From: Nocardioides sp. | Lineage (GTDB): Bacteria; Actinomycetota; Actinomycetes; Propionibacteriales; Nocardioidaceae | Assembly (NCBI GenBank): GCA_003519585.1 | Contig: DOWL01000093.1 | Coordinates: forward strand, 1 to 9,661 | Length of the DNA stretch: 9,661 bases | Direction: 5' to 3' | Part shown: in pieces, positions 6,623-9,661 of the stretch | Layout: each line of letters starts with the position of its first letter | Numbering within the stretch: the first letter of the stretch is position 1 | Notes under the pieces: model-generated | Told to the model about the DNA's origin: nothing | The model's database searches: none | The model's input: the letters and a program-made list of their open reading frames with translations, nothing else | Program-made: the position numbers and the translations under genes

Positions 6623-7621
6623 ATGCGACCGATCACGCGTACCGCAGCACTCGTCACTGTCGGACTCGTCTCCACCACCCTCGTCGTCCCGACGATGGTG
6701 GCCGGCCAGGCCGGTGCGGCCGCAGCGCCGTGCACCCCGGCCACGAACATCCAGGCCATCGTCGACGACTCGGGTTCGATGGCACTCACCGACGATGGCC
6801 GGTTGCGGGTCCAGGCGATGAACCTGCTCATCGACGCGCTGGGCAACTCGACCATCCTCGGCGCGACCGAGTTCGGCACTGCCGCCAACCCGGTGTTCGC
6901 GCCGGCTCCGGTCGGCGGCGCGGCCGCGGCGATGAAGGCCTCGCTGGATGCGTTGGTCCAGGCAGACAACGGGACCACGGACTACAACGCGGCCTTCGAC
7001 GCCGCGCGTACGGCGAACCCGGTGGCCAACGCCCGGATCTTCCTCACCGACGGCGGCCACAACGAAGGCGACTACCGCAATGCGCACCTCAACGCGGTGC
7101 CGCCGCAGACCCCGACGTACGTCATCGGCTTCAGCCCCGGCCTGGCCGGGCCAGCGGACCAGGCCCGGCTCCAGCAGATCGCCAGCGACACCGGCGGCAC
7201 CTACTACGCCCTGCCGGACGCCCAGGCGCTGCAGTCGGTCATGAACGACATCCAGACGAAGCTGACCTGCCAGTCGGCTCCCAAGGTGTTCACCGACACC
7301 CTCACCCAGGGCAAGTCGAAGGGACACACCGTCAAGATCGACAACAAGTCGAAGCAGGTCCAGCTCACGCTCACCTGGACCAGCGCGCTCGACACCTTCA
7401 AGATCAAGAACGTCAAGATCGTCCGGAACGGTGACGTGGTGGCCGGGAAGATCCGCCACCTCAAGGTGAAGATCAAGAAGGGCTCGACCTACATGGTCGT
7501 CACCGTGACCAAGCTGGTTCCGGGCAAGCTCAAGTTCAAGGTCAAGTCGACCAAGATCGGCTCCGGTGCCCCGCAGGTCGTCCTGACCACCCAGGTGAGC
7601 CAGAGCAAGCACAAGCGCTAG
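6623..7621 (+). CDS. Secreted von Willebrand factor A-domain protein with Lys-rich C-terminal beta domain
   Basis: The 332-aa protein starts at ATG 6623, with AGGGGA placed suitably upstream. The open frame reaches 6554, but the added residues are not signal-like. The signal peptide is MRPITRT plus a hydrophobic core to about residue 27, with likely cleavage in the AGAAAA region (about 31-36). The vWA domain spans about 38-215 with a complete MIDAS: D48-x-S50-x-S52 (DDSGSM), a Thr at 118/119 (NGTTDYNAAF) and D143 (FLTDGGHNEGD). This implies metal-dependent ligand binding outside the cell. Cys37 and Cys216 bracket the domain and could form a disulfide. Residues about 219-332 look like an all-beta PPC-like or Ig-like module (VQLTLTW, LKFKVKS) with about 22 lysines, ending in a basic QSKHKR. 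There is no LPXTG motif and no C-terminal membrane helix. The ligand is unknown. Confidence 0.88.
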   Translation: MRPITRTAALVTVGLVSTTLVVPTMVAGQAGAAAAPCTPATNIQAIVDDSGSMALTDDGRLRVQAMNLLIDALGNSTILGATEFGTAANPVFAPAPVGGAAAAMKASLDALVQADNGTTDYNAAFDAARTANPVANARIFLTDGGHNEGDYRNAHLNAVPPQTPTYVIGFSPGLAGPADQARLQQIASDTGGTYYALPDAQALQSVMNDIQTKLTCQSAPKVFTDTLTQGKSKGHTVKIDNKSKQVQLTLTWTSALDTFKIKNVKIVRNGDVVAGKIRHLKVKIKKGSTYMVVTVTKLVPGKLKFKVKSTKIGSGAPQVVLTTQVSQSKHKR

Positions 7622-7659
7622 ACATGGCCTCGGTCGGCGGGGGTGTAGGCGCTCGCTTC

Positions 7660-7672
7660 TAGAGTGGCGCTC
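7660..7672 (+). promoter_or_regulatory. Leaderless -10 element of the M3 peptidase gene
   Basis: TAGAGT (7660-7665) is followed by 7 nt and the ATG at 7673. There is no Shine-Dalgarno, and the -35 region is not recognisable. The element decides the start: an in-frame GTG at 7664 lies inside this -10 and is therefore an unlikely initiator. Confidence 0.55.
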
Positions 7673-9613
<1,941 letters not shown>

Positions 9614-9639
9614 GACTCGCTCGGGTCGGCGGTGGATGG

Positions 9640-9659
9640 ATCCCAACATCTGTTGGGAT
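9640..9659. terminator. Terminator hairpin after the M3 peptidase, sibling of the 4065 element
   Basis: The perfect inverted repeat ATCCCAAC, loop ATCT, GTTGGGAT is flanked by GG and TC, which extend the stem to 10 bp with one G-T wobble. It differs from the 4065-4084 hairpin only at the loop-closing pair (C-G here, G-C there), so pairing is conserved. The window ends within 2 nt of it, so the next gene and any T-tract cannot be seen. Confidence 0.75.
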
Positions 9660-9661
9660 TC

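Overview
The window is high-GC DNA with closely packed genes, short intergenic gaps (the longest is about 150 bp) and little AT-rich sequence. Three genes appear to be leaderless, with a TAnnnT -10 hexamer 6-7 nt before the start codon and no Shine-Dalgarno. With the protein families present, this points to an actinobacterium. A Nocardioides-like member of the Propionibacteriales is plausible, but that is inference. No rRNA, tRNA, CRISPR array, transposase or phage gene was seen. No stretch over 300 bp lacks a gene.

Layout. (1) 4-1568, minus: a secreted protein with two tandem P-domain-like (proprotein convertase P/Homo B) beta modules and a Lys/Ala-rich coiled-coil tail. Its reading frame is broken by one apparently missing base at 1264-1267. 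(2) 1713-4013, plus: a multidomain membrane protein with four predicted transmembrane helices, two Rossmann/RCK-like domains, a ryanodine-receptor (RyR) repeat and two copies of a short GDW-type C-terminal module. It looks like a ligand-gated channel or sensor. (3) 4101-4688, minus: a DinB/mycothiol-dependent maleylpyruvate isomerase-like protein. It converges on gene 2, and a shared terminator hairpin lies between them. (4) 4836-5189 and 5186-6472, plus: a two-gene operon encoding a YCII/DGPF protein and an ECF42-type sigma factor with a C-terminal TPR-like domain. They overlap by 4 nt. A possible autoregulatory promoter lies in the gap divergent to gene 3. (5) 6623-7621, plus: a secreted von Willebrand A protein with an intact MIDAS and a Lys-rich beta C-terminus. 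(6) 7673-9613, plus: a complete M3-family (thimet oligopeptidase-like) zinc peptidase.

How the genes relate. Only the DGPF-sigma pair is a convincing operon. The rest is a patchwork of individually promoted genes. Two secreted proteins with lysine-rich C-termini (genes 1 and 5) suggest a shared cell-surface theme.

The most unusual features are the RyR/RCK membrane protein, the frameshift in the P-domain gene, and a small family of ATCT-loop hairpins at gene 3' ends. Two of these hairpins differ by a compensatory base-pair change.
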